Below, piece by piece: positions 39,701-51,010 of a stretch of DNA of 64,000 nucleotides; the stretch's first letter is position 1, and each line of letters opens with the position of its first letter. The stretch is taken from the NCBI RefSeq assembly GCF_033807715.1, contig NC_084591.1, positions 25,913,090-25,977,089 on the forward strand. Direction: 5' to 3'. Position numbers and translations under genes: made by a program. The notes beneath the pieces were generated by a model, which saw nothing but the letters and a program-made list of their open reading frames with translations, was not told where the DNA came from and did not search any database. This DNA comes from Cololabis saira. Taxonomy: Eukaryota; Chordata; Actinopteri; Beloniformes; Belonidae.

Positions 39701-42700
39701 TATTTTGTGTATGTGTGTGTGTAATATTTTTAATATATATTATATATTATTATATATATAATATATATTATTTTGCCAGGGCTGATCAGGGGAAAAACTT
39801 TATTGTTTCCAGTAAAATGATTCCTATAAATTTAAACCATATGTTGCTGTGCTACAAACGGATTTGAGCAAAGTACTTCTCTATACAGATACATCTCCTG
39901 TTTTTAAGATTGTAGCTGAATAAATCCAACAATATGTCCAGTTCAAGCTATTTCTACCAGTCACCTCTGATTGTTGTTTTTTTTGTTTCTTTGTATTTTT
40001 TCTCTCCCCCTTCAACCAACCTTCTATTTGCAGTTGGAGTGTCAGTGTCAGGAACTTCACAGCGAGCAACACGACACCAGAGTGGAGAACGTAAAGCTGA
40101 AACAGACGAATCTTGAGTTGGAACAAGAGCTGGAGCTCATCAGCCAGGAGCTGAACTTGGCTCAGGAGCAGCTGAGTTTATTACACAAGCAGTCCACACG
40201 ACTTCACGAGGAGAAAGAGATGTGAGTGATGTTTGGGCTCAGTTAGCCAGCTCTCTTTCAACTCCAACTTGGAAAGTTGGAGTCTTTTTATATTATTTCT
40301 TGCTGATTGATTCAATTCAACAATATGTTTTAAATCCTAAAGGCACATTAGATGTTGTAGTAACTTTTACTGTCTGAATTTTACAGGCTGGGAAACACAC
40401 AGCTGGGTTTTGATGTAGTCACAAAGTATAAACAGTCTCAATATTCACAAATGCACAGGACGATTGCACAATCAAAGCGATTGAGATTAATAACCAAACA
40501 ACTTCCCATAACAAGGGGATTAAGTAGCCAAACATGTTAAATTAGATGTTTCACTTATCGCTCCACTGCCATTGCTGGAAGCCATGTTGAATTGACGGAA
40601 ATTTACATGCATATAGCGAGTTTGAATGGCTTAATGTGATTGGCTTAAAAGTAAATGATTGGTTGCAGATCATTTACGTGTTTAAAAAAAGACATTTGTG
40701 GGTTGAGGCAAGTCAGGGGAGTCTCAAAAAAGACATAAATGCAGCAAAGTCTGCAGACCACAAGCCGTTTGTAAATCGGATTACATTTGTGTATGCGTCA
40801 GAAATACATTTGTAAATCGCCTTGTGCATTTGTGAATATTTAGACTGTTTTAACTCCATAACAAAGCATGTAATGCTAAATGTTTCAACTGATGTTTCCT
40901 TGGAAATGGTGCACATCATGTCCATTTCACTTATGTGCTTTGAATTGAAAAAATAATTTCTGTGTTGTTACAGCTGGTGGTTATGTAGCCTATGTTATAT
41001 ATCACTACAAAAAAACAGTTACATAATTATTTAATATAAAACAAGAAGATAGGGAGATATGGTTTGTTGTGGTTAGTCTTTAATTCCTAGGAGTTTGTTT
41101 TATGATCTACTTTGACAATCTGAGTGCAGATCTGTTTGATTATAGTATTTAATCGCCCCTGACTGCAGAATTACATGGATCCCAGAATATTTATTTATTT
41201 ATTTATTTGTTGGTTTTTTATTTTGAAATTTCCACCAACCTCCTGTTTGTCAGATTTTTCTTAAAAAATATGATAACTGACTGTTATCATAATTGTTAGA
41301 AATGAAAAGCTGAAGGCTACTTTTCAGACTTAGTTATTAGTCTGTATTATTGGATTATAAATCTGCATTTCTGTTGTCACTAAGGTGAAAAACTATTACA
41401 TTTGTTTACACATGAGTATGCCAACATGCTTAAATTAATGTGATTGTTGTTGTACACAATACATTTATGTATCTAAAGCTCTTTGAGCAGATTATCTCTA
41501 CATTGCTCTGACAGTATTGTTTTTCCTTCTGGGTCATTTGTCAATTTTATTTATTTTTCTTAATGACTACACAACAATACTCAAGGTCATTGTAGTGATT
41601 GATGGAATATTGTTGGATGCAGGGAAATATACAGAGTTACTGAAACACTCACGAGAGAGAGAGCAGGCCTTCTGAAGCAGCTGGACCTACTGAGGTAAGA
41701 TCACCATAGCATACAAGTACACATGTACTGTAGACAGAATAGTCAATATGAACAAATATGATGGATATTTGATTCCACTGCACTTTTTAATGACTTCAGC
41801 TGTTTCACTCAGTTTTAAATGAAATAGTAATTTAAAGTCCATCCTCTTAACTTTAATATGATGTCGTTATCGAAACCATCTGTACGTATAACTGTTGTGT
41901 ACATAATGCCCTAATTAAAATACTCACATTTCGCTCTCATGGTTCTTGAGCATAAATCAAGTATGTGAAGGTGTAGTACTACCCATGCAACTAGCCCTAG
42001 CTTATTACATTTCCTCATTCAGTTGAACTGTGCTTCTAAGCCTGTGGCCAAAGTATATAATAGTATATATATAAAGGCCTTCCTCAGACTTGATAGTTGG
42101 GATATTTTTGATGGAATAAGCCAGATTAAAGGCAAAGAAACTCACAACTACAGAGCAAAGCACCACCTGTCAAGCACCAAAGGGTGCTTACGAAGACTTT
42201 GAGTAATGCTTCCTGGCATCCCTTTTTCCTCCTTTAACTTGGAAAACATTTCCCATCTGCCATCCTCAATGGTTCTTCTGAGCTTTTAAGTGCTCATCAA
42301 GGCAGTGAGAACAGCAGAGTCTTCCGGTGAAGCTCAGAGCAAAGAAACAAGTGGTTATTATCTGAAAGTCTTTCACCAAATTACTTGGCTGATGTGTCCT
42401 ATGCCTCCAAATATAGCACCAACTTTAACTCAATCAGTACGTGCACATGCAGCGATTCAAACTGGTTGGAGATCATTTGCACACATCGTACTGACTTTTA
42501 AACTGCATGTGAACACCTTAAGTCAGTCAAGTAATCTGATCAGACTGGATTCATCAACCCGCTTGCAGCACCTAGATAAGCCAGTCGCAACCGCCTTGTT
42601 AATGCCATGTGTACGGAGACATGGATATTACAGTCTGCGCATGCTCGGGAATTTCCCCCGGGGGAGGGGATTCACCCGGAAGTGAAAGGAGACGACGCAA

Positions 42701-45700
42701 CGCTGCTCAGTAGTAGCCAGGCCCCCAGTCTCGCGCTCAGCAGGCACGCCGATTTTTTCCAGTGGCCAGCCGCGGTACTGCAACAAAAAATCCCATGGGG
42801 CCCAGAAAGCTTTTTTCCCATAGACCGCAATAGTAAAAGAGAAGCCTCTAAAACTGTTCACAGGACACCTCCAGCTGTAATCACCACCAATTACTAATCT
42901 TTGTATTCTATATTTTTAAGTCATGGACTTTATATCCGTCAAAAATGTTTTATAACGGCCAGAAAAGTCAAAGAAAAGTCTCTTTCTGGGCGTGACGTCA
43001 CGGCTGTGCCGTGGACTCGCAAAGCGCGGTCGTGTGTGTCTCGGGAACGAGGATGGCTGAAACTAAGCCGTTAGGCGGAATAATCACTCAGAAACACATT
43101 GCATTGCCAATTTGCACCAAACAGAAATGTTTAATAGCAAGAATAATAATGGTTTGTCATTCTTGTACTTAAACATTTCCGTTGTAGCCAACGGTGTATG
43201 GTTTGTGAAAATAAGATATCAGGCAGGAATAACACAAGTCTAAGACCCTGTCCACACGTAGCCGGGTATTTTTAAAAACGAATATTTCCCCCCCTCCGTT
43301 TATAAAAACATTTGCATCCACACATAACCGAAGATCTGCGTTTTCGACCACATTCATAAGCATTCTAATGATCCTGTAGATCATCTGCGGCTCCGCGGAG
43401 GCGCAGGTGTGGGTGTTTCCACTGAGATCCTCCTGCACACACACACCTAACGCACTTCAAATATGTATTCTTCTGTTGCTCTTTCATTTGGAGGCAGCGC
43501 CCTGCACGGGACTAAATGAGGGTCAATATTAACAAAATGAGCTTGTGGCGTGAGATCCCCACCTCACAATAAAACTGACCTCCATCAGGTTTGAGCAAAC
43601 GTGCAGGGAGAGAGATGTGTCGTAGTTGTTGCGACGGTGCCGTGGAGTTTTAGATGTCATGTGTTTAACATCATCTTAACCCTTAATCCTCAGCTTATTT
43701 TATGACAGTGCTCCCGGGGAAGCTGCACCTCCGCAGCTCCGCGGGCACTGCGAAGCCGGGCAGTGCCCGCAGGGCAGTGGGCAGTGGGCAGTCCGCGGCT
43801 CCGCGGCTCCTACGCCGTAGGGTGCGCGGAGCCGCGGAGCCTACGGCGTAGTGTAACGCAATAAATTAACCACATTTAAACATAATATTTGACATATTTA
43901 AACATAATACTTGACAAAACTTGTAATACAAAAAATATTTGTCTTAATGTAAGTAATAAACTTGGGAAGTTTCATGGTGATACCTGCTATTTACATTTTT
44001 ACCCTATTTTAGCCTATTAACCTGGGGTGTCTCATCTTAAATAAAAATGACTCGTTTTATCTTTAATTAAAAAAAACACACAAATGAACCATGTATAGTC
44101 TATAACCATGACTTTGAGAACAGCATCGGTTGATTTGCCCTATAAATCCCTCATTTCATTGTGTACATCTATCATTACCGGTCTAAAGGACTCATGAGCG
44201 CGCAGCGCTTGTCCAGAGCGCGCAGCGCTCGTTCACATTGCCCCGGGGCATGATGGGAGGCCCCAGAGCATCATGGGAGGTGACTCAACTGCGCATGCTC
44301 TATGGGCCCGTGTACCAGGAAGTAAACCAGGAAGTCAGAAATTTTTTCGGCGGATGCGCTGGGTGAGCAAACTCCATTGAAATGAATGGGCGGCCATTTT
44401 CGATCCGGTATCCAGTTATATAATACATCCATGGTAGTAGCACCAGCCCCCGGGTCTGGCAGTCAGAAGGCGCGCCGATTTTTTCCAGTGGCCAACCGCG
44501 GTACTGCAACCAAAAATCCCATGCGGCCCAGAAAGCTTTTTTCCCATAGACCGCAATAGTAAAAGAGAAGCCTCTAAAACTGTTCACAGGACACCTCCAG
44601 CTGTAATCCCCGGCAATTACTAATCTTTGTATTCTATATTTTTAAGTCATGGACTTTATATCCGTCAAAAATGTTTTATAACGGCCAGAAAAGTCAAAGA
44701 AAAGTCTCTTTCTGGGCGTGACGTCACGGCTGACGTCACAGCCGTGTCCGTGCATTCCACGGATGTTTTATATTAATATATATTATATAATTATATTATA
44801 TTAATACATTAATAATATATGTAATGCTATACATGTAATAATATACATTAATTAATATATTATATTAATACATATTATATTAATATTCGCGTCATTGCCC
44901 CGGGGCATGATGGGAGGCCCCAGAGCATCATGGGAGGTGACTCAACTGCGCATGCTCTATGGGCCGCTGTATGCGGAAGTAAACCCGGAAGTCAGAGATT
45001 TTTTCGGCGGATGCGCTGGCTGAGCAGAATGCATTGAAATGAATGGGCGGCCATTTTTGACGTCCGATCCAGTTATTATAATAGATCCATGAGTAGCACC
45101 CTGGGGTGTCGTTTGACTGCTTCAGGGGTGTCGTCAAAATATTTCCTATTCTGACATTTCATATATAAATACTGTATTTTCGCGACCATACGGGCGCCGT
45201 GTGAAAAGGCATAGCCTCAGTCTTATGTGTCATATTTCTGTATTTAAAACACACACGGCGCACCGACCGAAACAGCACACACACAAGAACACACACACAC
45301 ACACAAGCACAGGAGTGTGCGTATTTAAAAATACAGCGGGAGCAAAACTTTGTTTGATTGTAGGCTACTTTATTTCAGTTTTTACATTAATCAAACCCAT
45401 TAAGTCTCATCCTCTGTTTCTGCATTAAAGAGCTCCGCTAAATCAGCTGTGCCAGTCTGAACTCCTCGCTGTCAGAGTCACGTTCCGTGCCGTGCGGTGC
45501 CTCGGAAATGCACGCTTTTGCAAAAGCTCGCAAAATAATCCCAGCAGACACGTTAGCCCACGCATCAACAATCAATCTGCAAACTGTGGCATAAAAAAAA
45601 CAAAATACGCCGTACCCTACGCCGTAGGCTGCGTCTATTTAACGCGGACCTAATGCCGCGTTCCATTTATTCTCGGAAGTGGGGATTTCCCAGTCCCCAG

Positions 45701-48700
45701 TCGGAATTTTCAACTGGAACGCCCCTCAAAGTGGGGTTTCCCACTGGGAAAGTGGGAGAGTCTTCACCATCCCCGAGTTACCATTCCAAGATGGCTGCCA
45801 TTCCCAGTTCCCACTTCCGATTTCCGAGGTAAATGGAACGCGGCATTAACTCCGGAACCGGCAGACATAAATCTCTAAATTTCGGAGCAAATTTCTTAAC
45901 AGGCGTAGCTACAACTGTTAGATTTCATCTATTAAACCAACATCTTCCTAAATGATTTATTTCAGCCGGCGTGATTCTCAACAGAGCAGCGTCCCAGAGA
46001 GAGTTTCTCTCCCGGGGCTGACGCAGCAGCTTGACCCGGCGGACACGTCTCTTCTCGGGCTGTGAGCTGAGGCTGCTCCCCGGGGGCGGCGGCTCTTCTC
46101 ATCTCCGAAAACATCGGGTCAAATTTCTTAACAGGCGTTATTTGGATAAACTGAGCCCCGGTTGCGGATCTTAAGGTTACCTTTATACCTGAAAAAATAT
46201 TAAAACTTAATAAAGTGCCATATTAACAGCGCTACAGCTGAAATTAAAACTGCTTTTGGCTCTCTGCTTCCTGATCAGGTTAGGGATGAAAACGAGGGGG
46301 AGTAGGAGAAATGGGACAGGCACCTGGGCCAAGTGCCCTAGATCTCAAGTGCCCTTAAAATCTCCCCCTTCTTTTTTAGGGGTTAGGGAAGAAAAGAAGT
46401 GCGAGTGGAGAAAAGAAGGGCGAGTGAAGGAGAATTCCGCTTGTTGTTAAGCGGAGGTCAACCGGAAGTGGCTCTTTGTTGAAATGGTTACCATGGTTAC
46501 CTCGGGTACAGCGCCACCTAGCGTCACGGAGTCAGCCATGCTCTGGTTACAGTGGTTTATTCAATCTGATTCAGTCTGATCTCAGAACAGCATGTGTAAT
46601 CAGACAAGTTGATCCAATCTTCTGCATGTCATTATCTGATCAGATCTCCAACCACCTTGAATCGCTGCATGTGCACGTACTGAATTTTAGAATGGCAAAA
46701 AAAGCATTGAATTCCTTTTTTATAGTGTCAGCTTGTCTACTCTCATGTCTCTCACACTCTCGCTGGGAGGAGATGTGAGGTAACAGAGTGGATAAGGGAA
46801 GTAGACGGGTTGGCATATGATCACAGATGCAGAACATTGTTGGCTGCTAATAATTGTTTGATTTATCTCTTCAGTTATCTTTGAATCCTGCACCCTGGCT
46901 CTGTGTGCTAAAGGAACAGTATCCTCTAAACAAACTGTATGCACAATTGCAAAGAAACTATATGGAAAACAAAGAAAAATATGTACCGGAGGTCATGTCA
47001 TTGCTTAGTTGGGTAGAATCGAGGAGTTTGGATAGCATCAGTATGTTCAAAATGATTTATCTAATCATCATCTAATCATAATCTAAATATCTAATACTAA
47101 TAATGTACGCCCTTGGACAGTTTTAAAATCCTAAATGCTTCGTTTTCACTGTGTCGTCTGCTTCTCTTTCTTTGTTTATTCAGAGAAATGAACAAACATT
47201 TGCAAGATGAAAGAGATATATGCTCTCAGGTATGTGTTATGGCTTTGAACTGATCATTTAAAGCTGTCCTGCATGTTCCATTTCTTGTCCTCTTTTAAAA
47301 TATCCCAAACATTAAAATGAAAAAGAACTATTATGTCACATTATGGATTAAAATGCCATGTTGTGGATCTTCAGAAACCAAAGAATTCTAAGAAAACCCA
47401 CGGCTTGAACTCGATGGCTCTCAACAACAGCATGAAGCACACAGACTTCTTCAGAAGGTAAACTGTACAGAACTGATGGATTGAATGCAAATGTTTCTCA
47501 TGTAGTCCTATATTTTGTGCAGTATTGTTATCACTGGGTTGTTGTGATAGTGTAACTTTCTATCTGCAGTGACAATGAGGGAGAGTTTACTTCCAGTTCG
47601 CCGAGGGCGACCCTTATTGGTGGTTCATCGCTGCCATCTTTGCAAACCGCGGCTCGAGGGCACCTTCAGAGGATCATCTCAATTGAGGAAGACCACCTCC
47701 CCCAATTGCTGAATGGCTGTCAGCTCCAAACACCTCTCCAGAAATGTCATGAAGGAGAGGAAAACCCGGACATTGAAGAAACAATAGACTTGGTGATGAG
47801 TGATATTTACCCAGGTGTGTTCCCAGCCTGTCGGAAAATGTCAGTGGAACCAATGAAGGAAAAACAAATCCCAACATCTCCAAGGGGTCAGCCTGTTGGC
47901 AAGGAAACCAGCATAAACGTAAGCATGTAGACACTGATTGGCAAATGTAAGGCATTACAATACAATACAATACAATACTAAGCTGTAGTTGACCTCAGAA
48001 TGGCATGTAAGGTTCCAGTAAATGATACCACAGCTTGACTGATAATATTTTTAAAAAGACATTTTATGTACCCTAATCTCTGCTCCCATTATTATTGATT
48101 CTTCAGGAGGAAAGTGGTCCCCTAGGGCCTGATCGTCTTTTCAAAATTGTCCTAGTGGGAAACTCCAGTGTTGGAAAAACCTCTTTTCTTCGGCGATTTT
48201 GTGATGACAGCTTTCACCCTGGCACTTCTGCCACTGTGGGTACGTAGTGTGTGTGGTACAACCGCAACCGTGCAACCCTTGCAAGCTCACAGGAATGACA
48301 AGTAGTTTCATTTTAATTTTTTTATTGTTTCATTTACACACACTAGTGCATACATGCATCATAGTATGTGTATAATGAACTATCATAGTTATGTGGTTCA
48401 GTTCAATACACAATAGGCTGAATATGCACTAAAATCATTAATTTTTCGATCCGCCTGGCATATTTTATGTGCATTTAGTAAAACAAAAAGCAAACTGAAC
48501 ACTTACTCGTTTTGCCTTTTTCTGCCTCATCAATATATTCAGGCTTAGACTACAGTGTAAAGACGATACATGTGGACAACAGCCAGGTGGCGCTGCAGAT
48601 GTGGGACACAGCAGGGCAGGAGAGGTGAGGTTCCCGCTCTCAAAAGCAGAACAGAAGATCCCTCTTTGGCCCAAACTTTTGGTCACCATTTGATAATTTC

Positions 48701-50754
48701 AGCATAAGTGTGAAATATTAATTAATTAATTAATTAAATTAATCAATTAACACATTTATCCAGTCATTCTTGAATTTAAATACATTTTAAATAGTTTTAT
48801 TTAACCAGAAAAACCTTTTATTTGTGAAAGGAACCCACAGGTTTCCTTCATCTAAAACAAACTGAAGAATTTAATGTTTCATTGTTTTGAACTTTGTATA
48901 ACTCAACAGGTTCCCACCTAGAAATATGTTTCTCATATTTTTACATGTCCTTGAGTATAGAGTTGTTCTGAGTGCGGTACCAGTATCAGAAGTAGAGACA
49001 CATCACAGCAGCAACCTCTGGAGTTTGGTTGGGGTAATGAGAAAAAAACTGTAGTATTTATTAAATGAGATGACCAATCCCTGTCAGCATTGAACATGTT
49101 GGATTTCACAGTGTAATTGAACATCTGGAGCCAAAGTTAGAAATACATCTGTGAAACTGCTCTCTGCAAACTATATGAGACCAATCATATTTTATGTCAG
49201 CTAAAAGATCAGGCAATCAGCTCAACAGCAGATATTTAGACCCCAATGGGGGTCTGAATATCTGCTGTTTTGTTTTTGTTTCTTTTCTTTTATATAGTTA
49301 AAGAAAGGGGGGGGGGGGGGGCACAAGACTTTTATGAGTTAATAGAAACAGAACACCACCTAATGAGCACTTCCCTGTGATCGTCCTGCAGGTATCGAAG
49401 CATCACCAAACAGTTCTTTCGCAAAGCTGACGGTGTGGTTGTGATGTATGATGTAACTGATGAGCAGAGTTTTACAGCTGTGAGACAATGGCTGACAAGT
49501 GTTAAGGTAAGAGAGGAGCAGTCTCTGCTGCACACAGGTAGATGGGTTGGTTTTTTCTTTCAGCTGTTGCTCTACATTCTATTTTTTTCCCTCAGAAGAC
49601 AAATATTGGCCAGTGCTGTATTAATGTACTGTGTAGGTCATAAATCTGTCTTAAGGTTGTGTTCTTTACTTCTTATCCCTTACAGGAAGGTGCAGGTGAA
49701 GATACAACCATCCTGCTCTTGGGAAACAAAATGGACAAAGAGAGTGAGAGACAAGTTCAGAAGGAACTGGGTGAAAGACTAGCCAAGGTCAGTCATTGTG
49801 TCTGTTGCGCTCAGTGTTGAGAACAAACCTGCGTCACTTTCTCAGATGAAAGGATCCAGATTGAGATGTGTAGGATTTCTGTGCTTTTTCTTTATACATC
49901 TTTATATCTTCCTTCATATTTTTTTCAGTCTCTAGTCTAGTGTGTGCTGTAGTTTTATAAGGTACCAAAAATGACCATGTGTGCTTGTATCACTTTTCAA
50001 ATGGAAAAACCTCCAACAAATAACTAAAAATAACGTGAATTACCCCAGTTGTATTCTTTTTCTGTTTTTTAAGGACGTAGAGATGGCCTTCTATGAATGC
50101 AGCGCATCGTCTGGGTACAATGTCTGTGAGTCCATGGTATATTTAGCCAGGTGAGCAAAACACTCACACATAAAAAACATAAGTTAGGCTAATATTTAAG
50201 CAGTGGCTGTTTAAAGATAGACTGGTGGGTGACAAAAAAGTTGGAACACTACATGTTTAGGTATATTTGACTTACTTGAACTTAATCCAACAGTTGGATC
50301 GTAGTGGTACTGATGTAATGACGCGTTCATCATTAGGAAGAATCTTCTGATGTCGATGGTATCAGTATAACTTGGTATTGAGGTTCTGTTCATTTTTAAC
50401 TGCTTGTTGCATTAAAAAAAAAAAAAAAAGTATATCATACACAACAACATGTTATATCATGCATGGTGAATAATCACTAATCCTTTATTGGGAGGGAGAG
50501 ACAGCAGAAGGAAGGTATCTGTGGGTTAGTATGCAGCAGGAATGACAGTTGCTAAGCACAAGGATGCTGCAAGGCTCTAAGACTGACGGAGCAACATTGC
50601 TCACATCATGGTGTTTCATCTGAACTGGATTAGTTCTTCATGCCTCATTGCATGTATGTTTTCCAGAGTTCTGAAAGAGCAAGAAGACATAGAGAAGGAG
50701 AAGACCGTCCAGCTGGTCAGTAGCCCGTCAGGGAAGAAGAAATCCTGCTGCTAA
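31480..50754 (+). CDS. cracr2a: CRACR2A orthologue (EF-hand/coiled-coil/Rab GTPase, long isoform), complete, 17 coding exons
   Basis: Exons read from the sequence, all joining in phase across GT-AG introns: 31480-31707, 33416-33527, 33602-33791, 37226-37372, 37775-37865, 37991-38086, 40034-40221, 41623-41694, 47184-47229, 47375-47457, 47570-47918, 48107-48239, 48543-48624, 49392-49506, 49686-49787, 50074-50150, 50667-50754. They sum to 2199 nt, 732 residues plus TAA, close to the 731 residues of the human long isoform. Order: EF-hands (about 53-112), coiled coil (about 190-385), linker (391-534), Rab domain (543-710), C-terminal Cys-Cys for prenylation. Family knowledge: CRACR2A is a cytosolic calcium sensor of ORAI1/STIM1 channels; the long form (Rab46) is a membrane-anchored large GTPase and dynein adaptor on vesicles. 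The start is the first ATG of exon 1, with ACC before it (purine at -3). RASEF and RAB44 share this architecture, but the exon sequences match CRACR2A best from memory, and the PRMT8 neighbour agrees. Confidence 0.96.
32440..32730 (+). repeat. Dispersed teleost repeat (CTTCCTCCCACAGTCCAAAA family), copy 1
   Basis: Contains CTTCCTCCCACAGTCCAAAA, TTAGGTTAATTGGTAAA, GTGTGGTTGTTTGTGGCCCT and GTCCAGGGTGTACCCC, in the same order as the copy at 54461-54742. It lies in the cracr2a intron after coding exon 1. Class not assigned. Confidence 0.75.
34240..34726. mobile_element. TTAA-flanked piggyBac-like MITE, copy A2
   Basis: TTAA at 34240-34243 and 34723-34726 enclose ends AGGGGGCCTATTATG and CATAATAGGTCCCC. 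Uninterrupted homologue of A1 (6427-8284) in reverse orientation. Lies in the cracr2a intron between coding exons 3 and 4. Confidence 0.8.
34723..35202. mobile_element. TTAA-flanked MITE, copy B2, abutting A2
   Basis: Shares the TTAA at 34723-34726 with A2 and ends at TTAA 35199-35202. Ends AGGAGCATGAGGC and GCCTCAAGCTCCT are inverted. Relative to B1 it has about 160 extra bases at roughly 34812-34975. Confidence 0.75.
35684..35900 (-). repeat. Probable LINE/SINE tail fragment
   Basis: The segment beginning CAAGTTTATTTGTACAGCAC followed by a poly-A-rich stretch resembles the reverse complement of a common teleost retroposon tail. No coding sequence remains. Confidence 0.4.
37226..47229 (+). 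CDS. cracr2a: cracr2a coding exons 4-9: coiled-coil region
   Basis: Exons 37226-37372, 37775-37865, 37991-38086, 40034-40221, 41623-41694 and 47184-47229. The encoded stretch (about residues 177-390) is rich in Glu, Lys, Gln and Leu with heptad-like spacing. Conserved blocks include [41 protein letters not shown] and [11 protein letters not shown]. In the family this segment mediates self-association and binding to CRAC-channel and dynein partners. Exon 5 begins in a split Arg codon and exon 6 in a fresh codon. The 5.5-kb intron before exon 9 carries the CACTA-like block. Confidence 0.95.
38201..39649 (-). mobile_element. IS630/Tc1/mariner-superfamily element in a cracr2a intron
   Basis: Inverted repeats of ~31 bp (TACAGTTTTTCACAATTGCT at the left, AATTGTGAAAAACTGTA at the right) are bounded by TA, the mariner target site. 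Total length 1449 bp. It lies in the intron between coding exons 6 and 7 of cracr2a, antisense to the gene, and contains the transposase frame at 38730-39437. Confidence 0.88.
38730..39437 (-). CDS. DDE transposase, N-terminally truncated (DD35E spacing)
   Basis: A 235-residue frame with an intact catalytic core: first Asp in [10 protein letters not shown], second Asp in VIWDNVSFH, and Glu in [12 protein letters not shown], with 35 residues between the second Asp and the first Glu. This is the DDE_3/IS630-type fold that cuts and pastes DNA at TA. The first ~30 residues do not look like transposase, and the space to the inverted repeat is too short for the usual ~110-residue helix-turn-helix region, so the N-terminal DNA-binding domain has been lost. 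No stop interrupts the core, implying a young insertion. By itself it should be unable to recognise its ends. Confidence 0.8.
   Translation of the reverse strand: MLFTQNTQSITFLNSKGCCAICNQQFAIEFIFIDEAGFNLVKRRRRGRNIIGQRAITKAPGQRGGNITMCAAINHHGVLHHHATLGPYNPALLLAFLDQLYNIIVQPDQMEDTEVVRLVVIWDNVSFHRAALVREWFRVHPKVDVLYLPPYSPFLNPIEEFFSAWRWKVYERNPQTRIPLLQAMEDACGDVTAEACPGYMRRCRRFFPRCLARENIACDVDEVLWPARDERQDAA
39700..39775. repeat. AT-rich (TA)n/(TG)n low-complexity tract
   Basis: TATATA and TGTGTG runs lie ~50 bp past the right end of the mariner-type element. Confidence 0.85.
42747..43006. repeat. 260-bp repeat R1, copy 1
   Basis: Aligns without gaps to 44473-44732 with about 6 mismatches in 260. Both keep a minus-strand frame starting [20 protein letters not shown], but it is part of the repeat and ends in unrelated tails. 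Confidence 0.9.
44236..44444. repeat. ~209-bp repeat R2, copy 1
   Basis: Starts CATTGCCCCGGGGCATGATG and ends near AGTAGCACC. A direct repeat lies at 44893-45100. It sits immediately before R1 copy 2, so R2-R1 may be one composite unit. Confidence 0.88.
44473..44732. repeat. 260-bp repeat R1, copy 2
   Basis: Direct repeat of 42747-43006. It ends at a GACGTCACGGCTG block and is followed by an AT-rich run. Confidence 0.9.
44893..45100. repeat. ~208-bp repeat R2, copy 2
   Basis: Direct repeat of 44236-44444 with scattered substitutions; separated from R1 copy 2 by AT-rich palindromic DNA (44765-44885). Confidence 0.88.
45651..45848. mobile_element. 198-bp MITE with TAATGCCGCGTTCC ends
   Basis: Ends TAATGCCGCGTTCCATTTA and TAAATGGAACGCGGCATTA are exact inverted repeats. 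It appears inserted into a GC-rich ACGCCGTA-type repeat, whose parts lie on both sides. Confidence 0.85.
47375..47918 (+). CDS. cracr2a: cracr2a coding exons 10-11: long-isoform linker
   Basis: Exons 47375-47457 and 47570-47918 encode residues 391-534. The segment is low in predicted structure and rich in Ser, Pro and Glu. Two blocks match the human linker: [16 protein letters not shown] and [12 protein letters not shown]. The remainder is poorly conserved. It occurs only in the Rab-containing isoform. TSPRG fits a proline-directed phosphorylation site, which is inference only. Confidence 0.93.
48107..50754 (+). CDS. cracr2a: cracr2a coding exons 12-17: C-terminal Rab GTPase domain
   Basis: Exons 48107-48239, 48543-48624, 49392-49506, 49686-49787, 50074-50150 and 50667-50754. 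All GTP-binding motifs are intact: P-loop GNSSVGKT (residues 552-559), switch I Thr in the SATVG segment (577), G3 WDTAGQER (599-606), G4 GNKMD (657-661) and G5 ECSAS (686-690). The protein ends KKKSCC with TAA at 50752-50754; a terminal Cys-Cys is a Rab geranylgeranylation signal. Nothing suggests loss of nucleotide binding. A homopolymer of about 15 G lies at 49307-49321 in the intron before exon 14. Confidence 0.96.
48717..48750. repeat. (TTAA)n low-complexity tract
   Basis: ATTA/TTAA tetranucleotide run in the cracr2a intron after coding exon 13. Confidence 0.85.
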
Positions 50755-51010
50755 AATATAAACACTTCACACAAAGTAGCACTACCCTTTACCAAGTCAC
50801 TTAGTCTGATGAAGAAAGCACATGTCACGGTTTAAACGCATGGATTGTTAGCACAACTGTTTTCAGCCAGTCTTTCATGTGTTCACATTTTACCGATGTT
50901 AGTTGCACTATTATTGATGGATGGGTTTACAATTATTCTACAGGTTTGTGTCTTAAAATCAAGGCATTAAAGTAGATAAAAAAACAACTAACCAATGTAA
51001 TCACAATAAA
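50755..51010 (+). terminator. cracr2a: cracr2a 3' UTR with candidate poly(A) signal
   Basis: AATAAA at 51005-51010 lies about 250 bases past the stop codon and is the first canonical poly(A) signal on this strand. Further AATAAA copies occur near 52040-52060, so the real 3' end may be later. Confidence 0.5.

Larger units (their letters stand above)
42435..46682. mobile_element. CACTA/EnSpm-like 4.2-kb composite element
   Basis: Ends CAGTACGTGCACATGCAGCG (left) and its exact complement (right) share ~39 bp of inverted repeat up to GGTTGGAGAT. AAT flanks both sides (42432-42434 and 46683-46685), giving a 3-bp duplication. The CA(C/G)TA...CATGCA start is like vertebrate EnSpm/CACTA elements. 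Inside are other repeats (the 260-bp pair, the 198-bp MITE, AT-rich and GC-rich palindromes) and no transposase. Lies in the cracr2a intron between coding exons 8 and 9. Confidence 0.65.

Noticed and set aside
42628..42861. Frame [20 protein letters not shown] found twice (42.6 and 44.3 kb) as a possible conserved small protein
   Set aside because: The identity extends over the whole 260-bp R1 repeat including non-coding flanks, and the two frames end in different unrelated tails.
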